DNA of 64,000 bases from Hymenobacter sp. YIM 151858-1 (GTDB lineage: Bacteria > Bacteroidota > Bacteroidia > Cytophagales > Hymenobacteraceae): the NCBI RefSeq assembly GCF_025979705.1, contig NZ_CP110136.1, forward strand, positions 1,674,001 through 1,738,000, read 5' to 3'. Shown here in pieces: positions 25,666 through 34,166 of the stretch (position 1 is its first letter; each line of letters opens with the position of its first letter). Both the position numbers and the translations under genes were made by a program. Under the pieces are notes generated by a model. That model worked only from the letters and a program-made list of their open reading frames with translations. It had not been told where the DNA came from and did no database searches.

Positions 25666-26259
25666 ATGGCAGCTGCAACCGAGCAAATTGAAGCCAAGCG
25701 CAAGGTACTGGCCGAAGTAGCTAGTCAACTGTCCAACCACCCTCAACTAGCCCGCTTAGCTAGCAGTTTGGCTAAGAACTTTAAACCAACTGTTGCCGAC
25801 GCGCTCCGACGAACGCAGCTTTTGGCGTATTGGCTATATGTGAGCGAACAGCCTGTGCTGGCACTACAAGTGTGTCAATTGCTGAACGATATTCCTTTCG
25901 AAAACGACTTCAACCGCTGGACCTGGATTGAACTGACCCTAGCCCTGGAATGCCAACTCCATTCTGAGGTCGGAAATATGGCTCAAGCACAAAACTGCGC
26001 AACAGCCATCTTAGCTCCTTATGAAGCAGCTTTTCCAGCTAGTCGTCGCACCTTAGCAGGTCGACTACATGGCTCATTGTTGCGCGAAAAAGAGATTAGC
26101 ACGGCAGAACTCTATGCAGATGCCACGGCTGCAACTAACTTCCGTTTGAGCCAGTTGGGCGAGCTACTGTTAATTCGTGCCCTTGGCGGATTGGAAGCCG
26201 TGCCAGTTGCGGAGGTTGATCAGCAGCTACGCTCGACCTTGAACAAGCTAAGAGCCTGA
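25666..26259 (+). CDS. Hypothetical helical protein of lower GC content
   Basis: 197 residues, all-helical in appearance (VLAEVASQLSNHPQLARLAS, TQLLAYWLYVSEQPVLALQV), with no family I recognise with confidence. It has no signal peptide. The gene is visibly lower in GC than its neighbours and uses codons such as TTA, CTA and AGT that are rare around it. It contains several CTAG tetramers that are not in CCTAGG. This suggests recent horizontal transfer. It starts 30 bases after the photolyase gene and ends 82 bases before the TetR-like gene. Confidence 0.65.
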   Translation: MAAATEQIEAKRKVLAEVASQLSNHPQLARLASSLAKNFKPTVADALRRTQLLAYWLYVSEQPVLALQVCQLLNDIPFENDFNRWTWIELTLALECQLHSEVGNMAQAQNCATAILAPYEAAFPASRRTLAGRLHGSLLREKEISTAELYADATAATNFRLSQLGELLLIRALGGLEAVPVAEVDQQLRSTLNKLRA

Positions 26260-26341
26260 GGCAAATTTAAGCTGCAATTCGGGGCGTGGGCTACACCAAA
26301 TCAATGCTCAACTTTCCTTCGTGCTCAATGGTTGTAACAGC

Positions 26342-26980
26342 ATGGAGAAAGACCGCATCAAGCAGGCGTATTTCGACTACGTACTGCGCAAGAACACGCC
26401 GCCCGCCTCGGTTTTCAAGCTTACCAAAAAACTCGGCATACCGGAGGCCGAGTTCTACCGCTACTACCCCACTTTCGAGGCCATCGACCGCGAAATTTGG
26501 GCTGATTTTGGCCGGCAGGCCCGCGAGCAAGCCAGCAAAGACGCCGTGTGGCCCGAGTACTCGGCCCGCGAGAAGCTGCTGGGCTTTTACTTCACGCTGC
26601 TCGAAATCCTGAAGCAAAACCGCAGCTACGCGCTGCAGTCGCTCCGGCGCTACATGCCCGAGCTGCCCGGCCTCACGCCGCGCGTACTCGACGATTTCCG
26701 GCAGGACTTTCAGGCCTTTGTGGGCGGTATTTTGCACGCCGGCCAAAGCACCGACGAGGTAGCCCGCCGCCCCGTGTTGCAACAGCGGTACCCGCGCTTG
26801 TTTTGGCAGCAGGCCTTGTTCGTGCTCGGGTTCTTCGCCAAGGATGACTCGCTGAACTTCGAGCGCACCGATGCGGCCGTGGAAAAAGCCGTGCGCCTGA
26901 GCTTCGACCTGGTAGGCCCCAACACCCTGGATTCGGCTTTCGACCTGGCCCGCTTCCTGTTTCAATCGCGCCGCCGCTAA
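26342..26980 (+). CDS. TetR-family-like protein, paired with ABC1 kinase
   Basis: 212 residues from the ATG at 26342 (MEKDRIKQAYFDYVLRKNTP). The N-terminal helix-turn-helix of the TetR fold is visible: PASVFKLTKKLGIPEAEFYR and YYPTFEAIDREIW. The remaining ~165 residues form the C-terminal ligand/dimer domain. The stop overlaps the start of the ABC1 kinase gene by one base (TAATGA), implying translational coupling. TetR-fold COQ9 and ABC1-family COQ8 work together in eukaryotic quinone synthesis, so the pair here may be a non-regulatory TetR-fold partner of a kinase, but it could simply be a repressor of its own operon. Confidence 0.8.
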   Translation: MEKDRIKQAYFDYVLRKNTPPASVFKLTKKLGIPEAEFYRYYPTFEAIDREIWADFGRQAREQASKDAVWPEYSAREKLLGFYFTLLEILKQNRSYALQSLRRYMPELPGLTPRVLDDFRQDFQAFVGGILHAGQSTDEVARRPVLQQRYPRLFWQQALFVLGFFAKDDSLNFERTDAAVEKAVRLSFDLVGPNTLDSAFDLARFLFQSRRR

Positions 26981-28329
26981 TGAGCAACCTCCCCAACGAG
27001 GGCGCCGCGCCCGAGCCCGGCAGTGGCCAGCCTTTGGTGTCGCTGCCCACCACCAAGGTGGCGCGGGCCGCACGCTTCGCCAAAACCGGCCTGAAGGTAG
27101 GCGCCAACTACGTGAAGCACTACGCCAAGCGCGCCGCCGGCGCCGAGGTAAGCCAGGACGACCTGCACGCCGCCAACGCGGCCGAGCTCTACGGCGCGCT
27201 CAGTCAAATGAAGGGCTCGGTGCTGAAGGTGGCGCAGATGCTGGCCATGGAGAAGAACATTCTGCCCACGGCCTACGCCGAGCAGTTTGCGCAGGCGCAG
27301 TACCAAACGCCGCCGCTCTCGGGGCCGCTGGTCGTGAAGGCTTTTCGCGATGCGTTCGGCAAGTCGCCCTACGAGTTGTTCGATGCGTTTGAGCCCGCCG
27401 CCCGGCAGGCCGCCAGCATCGGGCAGGTGCACTTTGCGCGCCTGGGTGCCAAGGAGCTGGCCGTGAAGGTGCAGTACCCCGGCGTGGCTTCCAGCATCAA
27501 ATCCGACCTAGGGCTGGTGAAGCCCGTGGCCCTGCGCATCCTCGGCCTCGACGAAGCCCAGGTGCGCCCTTACCTGGAGGAGGTGGAAACCCGCCTGCTC
27601 GAAGAAACCGACTACGCCCTGGAGCTGCGCCGCGGCCAGCAAATTGCCGCGCAGTGCGCCCACCTGCCGCACCTGGAGTTTCCGAGGTACTACCCCGAGC
27701 TTTCGTCGGCCCGCATCCTGACCATGGATTGGCTGCCGGGCCGGCATCTGCGCGAGTTTCTGCAAACCGAGCCCAGTCAGGCGGTGCGCAACCAGTTGGG
27801 TCAGGCTTTGTGGGATTTCTATATGTTTCAGCTGAACGAGCTGCGCCAGGTGCACGCCGATCCGCACCCCGGCAACTTCCTGCTTCGCGCCGATGCGGGC
27901 GGCACCGTGGGCGTGCTCGATTTTGGCTGCGTGAAGGAAATACCCCCCGAGGTGCACGCCATCTTCACGGCCCTGCTCGCCCCCGAAACCCTCGACGACG
28001 AAGCCCGCCTCCTAGGTTTGCTGGAAGAAGCCGGCGTGCTGCGCCCCTCCGACGCCGCTGCCCGGCGCGAGCTGTACCTGCGCACCCTGCACGACTCGCT
28101 TGCGCTGGTAGGCCAGCCGTTCCGCCAACCTACCTTCGACTTCGGCAACCCGGCTTTCTTGGAGTCGCTCTACGCCCTCGGCGACAACCTGATGCAAAAC
28201 CCCGAGCTGCGGCAGGAGCGCGAGCCGCGCGGCTCCGAGCACTTTATTTACCTGAACCGCACTTACGTGGGCCTTTACGCGCTGCTTACCGAGCTGGGCG
28301 CTTTGGTGCGCACCATGCCGGCTGCCTAG
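26980..28329 (+). CDS. ABC1/UbiB-family atypical kinase
   Basis: 449 residues. The family's catalytic features are present: the KVAQ variant of the KxGQ motif (MKGSVLKVAQMLAMEKNILP), the Ala-rich loop QAASIGQVHFARL, the Lys in ELAVKVQYPGV, HADPHPGNFLL and the DFG in LDFGCVKEIP. ABC1 proteins bind ATP and are required for ubiquinone synthesis in many organisms. Bacteroidota use menaquinone, so the role here may be in lipid or quinone metabolism, which is inference. The start overlaps the stop of the preceding TetR-like gene by one base. Confidence 0.9.
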   Translation: MSNLPNEGAAPEPGSGQPLVSLPTTKVARAARFAKTGLKVGANYVKHYAKRAAGAEVSQDDLHAANAAELYGALSQMKGSVLKVAQMLAMEKNILPTAYAEQFAQAQYQTPPLSGPLVVKAFRDAFGKSPYELFDAFEPAARQAASIGQVHFARLGAKELAVKVQYPGVASSIKSDLGLVKPVALRILGLDEAQVRPYLEEVETRLLEETDYALELRRGQQIAAQCAHLPHLEFPRYYPELSSARILTMDWLPGRHLREFLQTEPSQAVRNQLGQALWDFYMFQLNELRQVHADPHPGNFLLRADAGGTVGVLDFGCVKEIPPEVHAIFTALLAPETLDDEARLLGLLEEAGVLRPSDAAARRELYLRTLHDSLALVGQPFRQPTFDFGNPAFLESLYALGDNLMQNPELRQEREPRGSEHFIYLNRTYVGLYALLTELGALVRTMPAA

Positions 28330-28396
28330 GTGCTGGTGGCGCCAGCGTACCTAGGCAGCTGAGGTTAGCGACCTGTTTGGCGTTTCTTTGCGGCCC

Positions 28397-28942
28397 ATGA
28401 ACCTGCAAGACGAGCTTCTGCGCGAGCATTCGCGCCAGCAATACCAACTCCTTACCGCCTACATCGGAGCCGACGAAACCCGTTTTGCCGAGCTGATGCG
28501 GTTGCTGTTTGCCGGCCCCAGGCGCCTTACCCAAATGGCGGCCGGGCTGCTGGGCCACTGCGCCGAAGCCGAGGCCGCGTTGCTGATGCCGCACCTAGGG
28601 GCGCTGCTGCAGTTTTGCCAGCAGCCCAACCTGCCCGATGCCGTGCTGCGCAACACCATGCGCGCGCTGCAGTTTGCCCCAGTGCCGCCCGGGCTGCAGG
28701 CGCAGGCATTCGACGTATGCCTCCGTGCCCTCAGCCACCAAGCCACGCCCGTAGCCACCCAAACCTTTGCCCTTACGGCCGCTACCCGCCTCTGCGAGCA
28801 GCACCCAGCCCTGGCTCAGGAGCTGCTGCACGCTCTTGAACCGCTGCTGCCCCAAGCCCGCGCAGCCCTCCGCAGCCGGGCCCAGAAAGAGCTGCCTAAA
28901 CTTCGGCGGCTACGCTTGGCCACAGCGCCGTATGAGGTCTGA
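28397..28942 (+). CDS. Helical-repeat (HEAT-like) protein, 181 aa
   Basis: No named family. The sequence is entirely helical and Leu/Ala-rich, with a repeat-like spacing of about 35-40 residues (AELMRLLFAGPRRLTQMAAG, LLMPHLGALLQFCQQP, RNTMRALQFAPVPPGLQ). This suggests a HEAT- or ARM-type scaffold. The ATG at 28397 gives MNLQDELLREHSRQQYQLL. It starts 67 bases after the ABC1 kinase stop on the same strand, possibly as the third gene of that unit. Confidence 0.6.
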   Translation: MNLQDELLREHSRQQYQLLTAYIGADETRFAELMRLLFAGPRRLTQMAAGLLGHCAEAEAALLMPHLGALLQFCQQPNLPDAVLRNTMRALQFAPVPPGLQAQAFDVCLRALSHQATPVATQTFALTAATRLCEQHPALAQELLHALEPLLPQARAALRSRAQKELPKLRRLRLATAPYEV

Positions 28943-28982
28943 TTAAGCGCCCCAACCCACTTTCCAAACTCACCCACAACCC

Positions 28983-29849
28983 ATGAAATACCTGTTCGCA
29001 TTTGTGGCAGCCTGGCTGTGCGGCGCAACTGCGGTACTGGCCCAAGAGCCGGCGCCGTGCTGCGCTAAGCCCACCCCCGATGCCATGCTAGCCTTTGCCC
29101 AACTAGCCGCCGATCCGGCATTTATGACCGGGCACGAGTCGCCCCTGCCCTTCGACTACACCCCGCAGGCCACCGGCCATACCATCACGTTTACCACCCC
29201 CGACAGCAGCACCGCCTACGGCTACGAGGTGAAACCCGCGCAGCCCAACGGCAAATACCTGTTCGTGATACACGAGTGGTGGGGCCTGAACGACTACATC
29301 AAGCGCGAAACCGACCGCCTGGCCGCCGCGCTGCCCGGCGTTACGGTACTGGCCATCGATTTGTACGACGGCAAGCTGGCCACCACCGCGCCGGAGGCGA
29401 GCCGCCTGGTGCAAACCGTGGATAAAACCCGCGCCCAGAACATTATCCGCGGAGCCCTGCAACATGCCGGGCCCAAGGCCCAGGTTGCCACCCTGGGTTG
29501 GTGCTTCGGGGGCGGGTGGTCGTTGCAGGCGGCTATGCTGGCCGGCAAGCAGGCCGCGGGCTGCGTGGTTTACTACGGCATGCCCGAAAAGGACGTGGCC
29601 CGGCTGAAAACCCTGAACACCGATGTGCTGGGCATTTTTGCTACCCAGGATCAGAGCATCAGCCCAGCCGTGGTAAAGCAGTTTCAGGGTGATATGAAAA
29701 AGGCCGGCAAGCAGCTGACGGTGCACAACTTTGAGGCCGCGCACGCCTTTGCCAACCCCAGCAACCCCAAGTACGACGCTACCGCCGCCACCAAGGCCAA
29801 CGCGCTGGCGCTCGGCTACCTCAAAAAGAAGTTTAAGCTGAAGGGCTAG
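28983..29849 (+). CDS. Secreted dienelactone-hydrolase-family protein
   Basis: 288 residues with a signal peptide (MKYLFAFVAAWLCGATAV, cleaved after LAQ). The alpha/beta-hydrolase core has the dienelactone hydrolase nucleophile motif GWCFGGG (Cys174), the aspartate in FATQDQS and the histidine in AAHAFANP, the usual Cys-Asp-His triad. DLH enzymes open lactone rings; the Bacteroidota secreted versions have no known substrate. A CCAKPT sequence follows the signal peptide. A terminator lies just downstream. Confidence 0.88.
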   Translation: MKYLFAFVAAWLCGATAVLAQEPAPCCAKPTPDAMLAFAQLAADPAFMTGHESPLPFDYTPQATGHTITFTTPDSSTAYGYEVKPAQPNGKYLFVIHEWWGLNDYIKRETDRLAAALPGVTVLAIDLYDGKLATTAPEASRLVQTVDKTRAQNIIRGALQHAGPKAQVATLGWCFGGGWSLQAAMLAGKQAAGCVVYYGMPEKDVARLKTLNTDVLGIFATQDQSISPAVVKQFQGDMKKAGKQLTVHNFEAAHAFANPSNPKYDATAATKANALALGYLKKKFKLKG

Positions 29850-29877
29850 CCCAGCCGGGCCGCCCCCGCCGAGCCAC

Positions 29878-29911
29878 GCCGCCGCAGCCCTAGGTTGCGG
29901 CGGCTTTTTGT
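29878..29911 (+). terminator. Terminator after the dienelactone hydrolase gene
   Basis: Arms GCCGCCGCA and TGCGGCGGC around a loop holding CCTAGG, followed by TTTTTGTTG. It lies about 30 bases past the stop. Confidence 0.85.
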
Positions 29912-29979
29912 TGCGCATGGGCCGGCGGTTCTGCTATCTTCCGGCAAGCCAATTGTTGCCACCCCAACCCGCCCGCGCC

Positions 29980-30456
29980 ATGCCCACCGCTGCCCTTGCC
30001 TCCTTGCTGAACGAATACGGCGAAAGCCACCAGAACCCCACCAACAAGCTGGTGCACTGGGTTTGCGTGCCCCTGATTATGTTTTCGCTCCTGGGTCTGC
30101 TGTGGTCGATTCCGGTGCCGGAGGCAGTGCAGCGCATAAGCCCGTGGCTGAACTGGGCTACCGTGGTGATGGTGCTGACCGTGGTGTACTACGTGCGCCT
30201 TTCGGTGCCCTTGGCTTTGGGCATGGTGCTGGTAAGCACAGGCTTAGCACTGCTGCTTTGGTTGGTTGAAGCGCAAGCGGGGCTGCCGCTGTGGGCCGTG
30301 TGCCTCATCATTTTCGTGCTGGCCTGGGTGGGGCAGTTTTGGGGCCACAAGGTAGAAGGCAAAAAGCCGAGCTTCCTGAAGGATGTGCAATTTCTGCTGA
30401 TCGGCCCGCTGTGGCTGCTGCACTTTGTGTACCGCCGCCTGGGTTGGGCCTACTGA
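29980..30456 (+). CDS. Mpo1-like (DUF962) membrane protein
   Basis: 158 residues from the ATG at 29980. The family motif is NEYGESHQNPTNKLVHWVCV near the N-terminus, and GQFWGHKVEGKKPSF with a second conserved His near residue 125. Four membrane helices are predicted. Yeast Mpo1 is an iron-dependent dioxygenase that shortens 2-hydroxy fatty acids made from sphingoid bases. Sphingolipids occur in Bacteroidota, so a similar role is plausible but not shown. It is followed by a 27-bp perfect hairpin. Confidence 0.87.
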   Translation: MPTAALASLLNEYGESHQNPTNKLVHWVCVPLIMFSLLGLLWSIPVPEAVQRISPWLNWATVVMVLTVVYYVRLSVPLALGMVLVSTGLALLLWLVEAQAGLPLWAVCLIIFVLAWVGQFWGHKVEGKKPSFLKDVQFLLIGPLWLLHFVYRRLGWAY

Positions 30457-30492
30457 TGAGCTGATACAGCAATCCATTACCGGGCTCATGCC

Positions 30493-30548
30493 GCCCAACG
30501 CGCCCCGGCGCAGCTTCGGGGCCGAAGCTGCGCCGGGGCGCGTTGGGC
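30493..30548. terminator. 27-bp perfect GC-rich hairpin
   Basis: Arms 30493-30519 and 30522-30548 are exact reverse complements of 27 bp with a 2-base loop. It lies 37 bases beyond the Mpo1-like gene. There is no T-run, only CTTATAC after the right arm. Confidence 0.82.
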
Positions 30549-30686
30549 TTATACTATTGCCAGAACGTTTTCACATAGCTAAGCTCGCCCCATCTAAATG
30601 CAAATAATTATTGTTTAATGGCCAAACTAAAAAAACCGTATCCGTACCTTTTAGTCCCCGATACCACAAGGTTCTCTCCTTCGATT

Positions 30687-33600
30687 ATGCTACCAACTCT
30701 ACGCTTTTTTCGGCAGTGGCTTACGGTTGGGTTGCTGGCAGCCACGCCGGTAGCAACGGCCATTGCGCAGCAAACGCCGCGGGTTTGGGACCCCGCCGCT
30801 GCCGATCCGCAGTACCAGGCCCGCAAGCGCCAACTAGCCGAGCGCCTGCTGGGCAAATACCCGGTGCCCGCTCGGGTACCGCGCCCCTCTGGCAGCCCCC
30901 TCCAAGGCCGCACCACGGCTACGCTGCCGGCCTGCGCCGAACCCTTTGATGCCGCCAATCCGGCCGGTTGGACGCAGGTGGGCCGCGGCGACGACATTTC
31001 CCTGGGTCCGATTCAGCTGGGTTTCGGTTTCCAGTATTTCGGCACCACTTACACCGAGGTGTACATCAACACCAACGGCAACATCACATTCAATAAGTCG
31101 TACCCCGCCTTCAACTCTTCGGGCCTGCCTATTTTGGAGCAGGGCGAGGAGGATATTGCCATGCTGGCGCCGTTTTGGGCTGATGTGGACACCGAAAACG
31201 ACAACAGCGGCACCATTTGGTACCGCCTGTTTGCCGACCGCCTGGTGGTTACCTACGACCGCGTGGGCTACTACCGGGAGCAGGCCGATAAGGTGAATAC
31301 CTTTCAGGTCATCATTCGGGCCAACACCGCGGCGGGCTTCAGCGGCGACGATGTAACGTTTGCCTACGGCGATATGCAGTGGACCACGGCCAGCAGCTCG
31401 GGCGGCTCGGGCGGTTTTGGGGGCCTGCAAGGCGCTACCGTGGGCGGCAACGTGGGCGACCAGCAGAATTTCTTTGAGTTCGGCCGCTTTAACAAGCCCG
31501 GCAACGCCCTGCCCAACCTGCCTACGTCCAACACGCCGGGCGGCGTCGATTGGCTTGATAACCAGTGCATCAGCTTTCAGGTACGCAACCGCAACAACCC
31601 GCCGGCAGCCGTAGGCCTGGCTGCCAGCAGCACCATCACGCTCAACCAAGGCGAAACCCGCAGCATCGAGGCGCAATTTTTCGGCTCGGAAGGCAACCAG
31701 AACGTTACGGTAACGCCTGCCCTAGGTGGCTTGTGCAACGCTACGGCCACGGTAGCCAACAACGGCACGCCGCACCCCACGCTCAACTTCAGCGCAACGG
31801 GCGCGCCGTGCAACGCGGGCACCAACACGGTGACGTTTCGGGTGCAGGACAACGGCTCGCCGGCCCAAACGCAAACCTACACCGTTACGGTAGTCGTGAA
31901 CCCGGTTGCCGGCACTGGCAGCGTCTGGACCGGGGCCGTAAGTACGGACTACAACGACCCGGCCAACTGGAGCAATAACCGCGTGCCCACCGCCGCCGAC
32001 GACATAACCATACCGGCCGGGGTGCCGCGTATGCCGCAGGTAAGCACAAGCGGCGCCGCCCGCAACGTTACCATTGCCACAAGCGCAGCGTTCGGCACTA
32101 CCGACAGCGGCGTGCTAACCATTACCGGCAACCTCACCAACAACGGAACCCTAGGTGGCCCGGGCACGGTGCTTACTGCGGGGCCTGCGGTGCAAACATT
32201 TGGCGGCAGCGGTAGCGTAAGCGTGGGTAGCCTCACGGTTGGGGCTGCCGGCGTTCAGCTTGCCGAGCCGGTTGCAGTCAGCAGAATCCTGACGCTGAAT
32301 GGCAACCTGGCAGCCAACAACAACCTTACGCTGGTATCTTCCGGCAGCGGCACGGCCACGGTGGTAAACGTGGGCGCCGCCGCCATAACGGGCAGCGCCC
32401 GCATTCAGCGCTACATCAGCGGCAGCCGCAACGCCGGCCTGGGGTACCGGCACTTGTCGTCGCCGGTGGCCAACAGCACCATTGCCGGCATGCAGGCCAG
32501 CAACCTGGCCGGTTTTACGCCGGTGGTAAACCCCGCCTACAACACCGCCCCCGAGCCTGCCAGCGTAACACCTTTCCCGAACGTGTTTTTCTACGACCAG
32601 TCGCGCGTGGCAACGAGCGGCCAAGGCTCCGTTGCTGATTTCGACCTAGGGTGGGTTTCGCCGGGCAGCACCGCCGATTTGCTGGTGCCCGGCCAGGGGT
32701 ACACAGTGAATATAGCCGCCAATCAAACCCTGAACTTTGTGGGCCAGCCCAACAACGGCACCATCACCCGCGGCGGCCTGGGGCGCAATTCGCAAAGCCA
32801 GGCCGGCTGGCACCTGCTCGGCAACCCCTACCCTTCGCCCATCGACTGGAACCTGACGTACGCCGGCGCTACCAACCTCGATAACACGGTGTACGTGTTC
32901 AAATCGAGCGGACCGTACACGGGCTCCTACGCCAGCTACGTGGCGGGCACCGGGGTAGCCACCAACGGCGGCAGCAACATCATTCCGGTAGCCCAGGGCT
33001 TTTTTGTGCGCACCAGCACGGCCGGCGCCACCGGCAGCCTCACTTTTACCAACGCGGCCCGGGTTACAACCCTCAGCAACGTACCCCTCGAGCGCACCAC
33101 CCAAACCCACCCAATTGCCAAGCTCAGCCTCAACGGCACGGGCCTCTCCGATCAGGTAGCGGTATATTTCCACCCCAATGCCACGCCCGCTTTCGATTCG
33201 GCTTTTGATGCCTTTAAGCTCTCGGCCGGAGGCAACGTGTTGGCCATAGGCCCCAACCCGCAGCAATTGCTCTCGATTAGTGGCCTACCCCTGCTGGCTA
33301 CCGAGCCAGTTGCCGTACCATTGTATGCCTACCTTGGCGCGGCCGGCACTTACAGCCTGAACGCCGATGAGTTGCTGAACCTGCCGGCGGGCACCGCCGT
33401 GCACCTGCGCGACGCCGCCACCGGTGCCGTAATCGACCTAGGCAAGCAGCCCACGTACACTTTTACCGCCGAAGCCGGGCTTGCTGGCGCGCGTTTTAGC
33501 CTGCTTTTCACGCCTGCCCGCCCGCTGGCTAACGCAGGTGCCAGCCCGAAACCGGCGGTGGATGTTTTTCCGAACCCCGCTCACGAGCAGCTTTGGCTAA

Positions 33601-33791
33601 GCCTGCCGGCAGGCAACCAAGCAGTTGAGGCCGTGCTGTACAATGCCTTGGGCCAAGAGGTGCAGCGCCAAACCATACCGGCCGGCAACACCAAACAAGC
33701 CATGAAACTCAGGCAACTGGCTCCCGGGGTGTACACACTTCGCTTGCACCTAGGCCAGCAAGTGGTAGCCAGGCGCGTAATCGTTAATTAG
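30687..33791 (+). CDS. Large secreted T9SS cargo protein with nidogen-like domain
   Basis: About 1034 residues from the ATG at 30687. The signal peptide is MLPTLRFFRQWLTVGLLAAT, ending in AIAQ. A nidogen-type extracellular domain follows (about 80-300; SLGPIQLGFGFQYFGTTYTE, VYINTNGNITFN, APFWADVDTENDNSG). Then come Ig-like/adhesion-like repeats rich in Thr/Asn/Gly. The C-terminal ~80 residues form a T9SS type A sorting domain (VDVFPNPAHEQLWLSLPAG, ALGQEVQRQTIPAG, LAPGVYTLRLHLG). It should be exported by type IX secretion and held at or released from the surface. An ATG 69 bases upstream exists, but a TACCTTTT promoter-like element lies between the two, favouring the later start. Confidence 0.88.
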   Translation: MLPTLRFFRQWLTVGLLAATPVATAIAQQTPRVWDPAAADPQYQARKRQLAERLLGKYPVPARVPRPSGSPLQGRTTATLPACAEPFDAANPAGWTQVGRGDDISLGPIQLGFGFQYFGTTYTEVYINTNGNITFNKSYPAFNSSGLPILEQGEEDIAMLAPFWADVDTENDNSGTIWYRLFADRLVVTYDRVGYYREQADKVNTFQVIIRANTAAGFSGDDVTFAYGDMQWTTASSSGGSGGFGGLQGATVGGNVGDQQNFFEFGRFNKPGNALPNLPTSNTPGGVDWLDNQCISFQVRNRNNPPAAVGLAASSTITLNQGETRSIEAQFFGSEGNQNVTVTPALGGLCNATATVANNGTPHPTLNFSATGAPCNAGTNTVTFRVQDNGSPAQTQTYTVTVVVNPVAGTGSVWTGAVSTDYNDPANWSNNRVPTAADDITIPAGVPRMPQVSTSGAARNVTIATSAAFGTTDSGVLTITGNLTNNGTLGGPGTVLTAGPAVQTFGGSGSVSVGSLTVGAAGVQLAEPVAVSRILTLNGNLAANNNLTLVSSGSGTATVVNVGAAAITGSARIQRYISGSRNAGLGYRHLSSPVANSTIAGMQASNLAGFTPVVNPAYNTAPEPASVTPFPNVFFYDQSRVATSGQGSVADFDLGWVSPGSTADLLVPGQGYTVNIAANQTLNFVGQPNNGTITRGGLGRNSQSQAGWHLLGNPYPSPIDWNLTYAGATNLDNTVYVFKSSGPYTGSYASYVAGTGVATNGGSNIIPVAQGFFVRTSTAGATGSLTFTNAARVTTLSNVPLERTTQTHPIAKLSLNGTGLSDQVAVYFHPNATPAFDSAFDAFKLSAGGNVLAIGPNPQQLLSISGLPLLATEPVAVPLYAYLGAAGTYSLNADELLNLPAGTAVHLRDAATGAVIDLGKQPTYTFTAEAGLAGARFSLLFTPARPLANAGASPKPAVDVFPNPAHEQLWLSLPAGNQAVEAVLYNALGQEVQRQTIPAGNTKQAMKLRQLAPGVYTLRLHLGQQVVARRVIVN

Positions 33792-33805
33792 CGCATCGGT
33801 ATTGG

Positions 33806-33813
33806 TACTTTTG
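33806..33813 (+). promoter_or_regulatory. -7 promoter element for the PID-CTERM gene
   Basis: Reads TACTTTTG, an exact match to TAnnTTTG. A transcript would begin about 33820. This makes an ATG at 33821 effectively leaderless and favours 33854 or 33878 as the start. It lies 14 bases after the T9SS gene stop, so the small gene has its own promoter. Confidence 0.6.
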
Positions 33814-33877
33814 TAATTCGATGCTGCCATGCTTTACTTTAAGCAACTTTCAGATGCACTTTACCTTTTCTTTGGCC

Positions 33878-34090
33878 ATGCTTAAAGCCTTCTGCTTTAG
33901 TCGAGCTGCACTCCTTGTACTGCTGGTGGTGTTGGCCGCCTCCGTTTCGGCAATGGCCCAGGGCCCCGGCACTGGCGGCCCTACTCCCAACAACCCCACC
34001 GAAATTCCGATTGATGGCGGCGTATCGTTGCTGGTAGCAGCAGCGGGTGCACTGGGTATCCGGCAACTCACCCGCCGTCGGCGCTCCTAA
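33878..34090 (+). CDS. PID-CTERM small protein
   Basis: 70 residues from the ATG at 33878. It has a signal peptide (LVVLAASVSAMAQ region) followed by a very short Gly/Pro/Thr-rich mature part, then PTEIPIDGGVSLLVAAAGAL, GIRQLTRRRRS. The Pro-Ile-Asp-Gly-Gly motif, a hydrophobic stretch and a basic tail are the hallmarks of the PID-CTERM sorting signal of Bacteroidota, thought to be handled by an exosortase-like system. The protein is little more than signal peptide plus sorting tail, which is typical of this family. In-frame ATGs at 33821 and 33854 are alternatives. Confidence 0.82.
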   Translation: MLKAFCFSRAALLVLLVVLAASVSAMAQGPGTGGPTPNNPTEIPIDGGVSLLVAAAGALGIRQLTRRRRS

Positions 34091-34097
34091 CCAATCC

Positions 34098-34148
34098 GTT
34101 AAGCAAAAGAAAAGGCCCGCTTGCCGCGGGCCTTTTCTTTTGCTTAAC
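34098..34148. terminator. 23-bp perfect bidirectional hairpin
   Basis: Arms 34098-34120 and 34126-34148 are exact complements of 23 bp with a 5-base loop. The base of the stem is A/T-rich (AAGCAAAAGAAAA and its complement), giving a U-rich side in both directions. It separates the PID-CTERM gene from the convergent phenylalanine hydroxylase gene. Confidence 0.92.
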
Positions 34149-34166
34149 AACGTGGCTAAATGAGTT

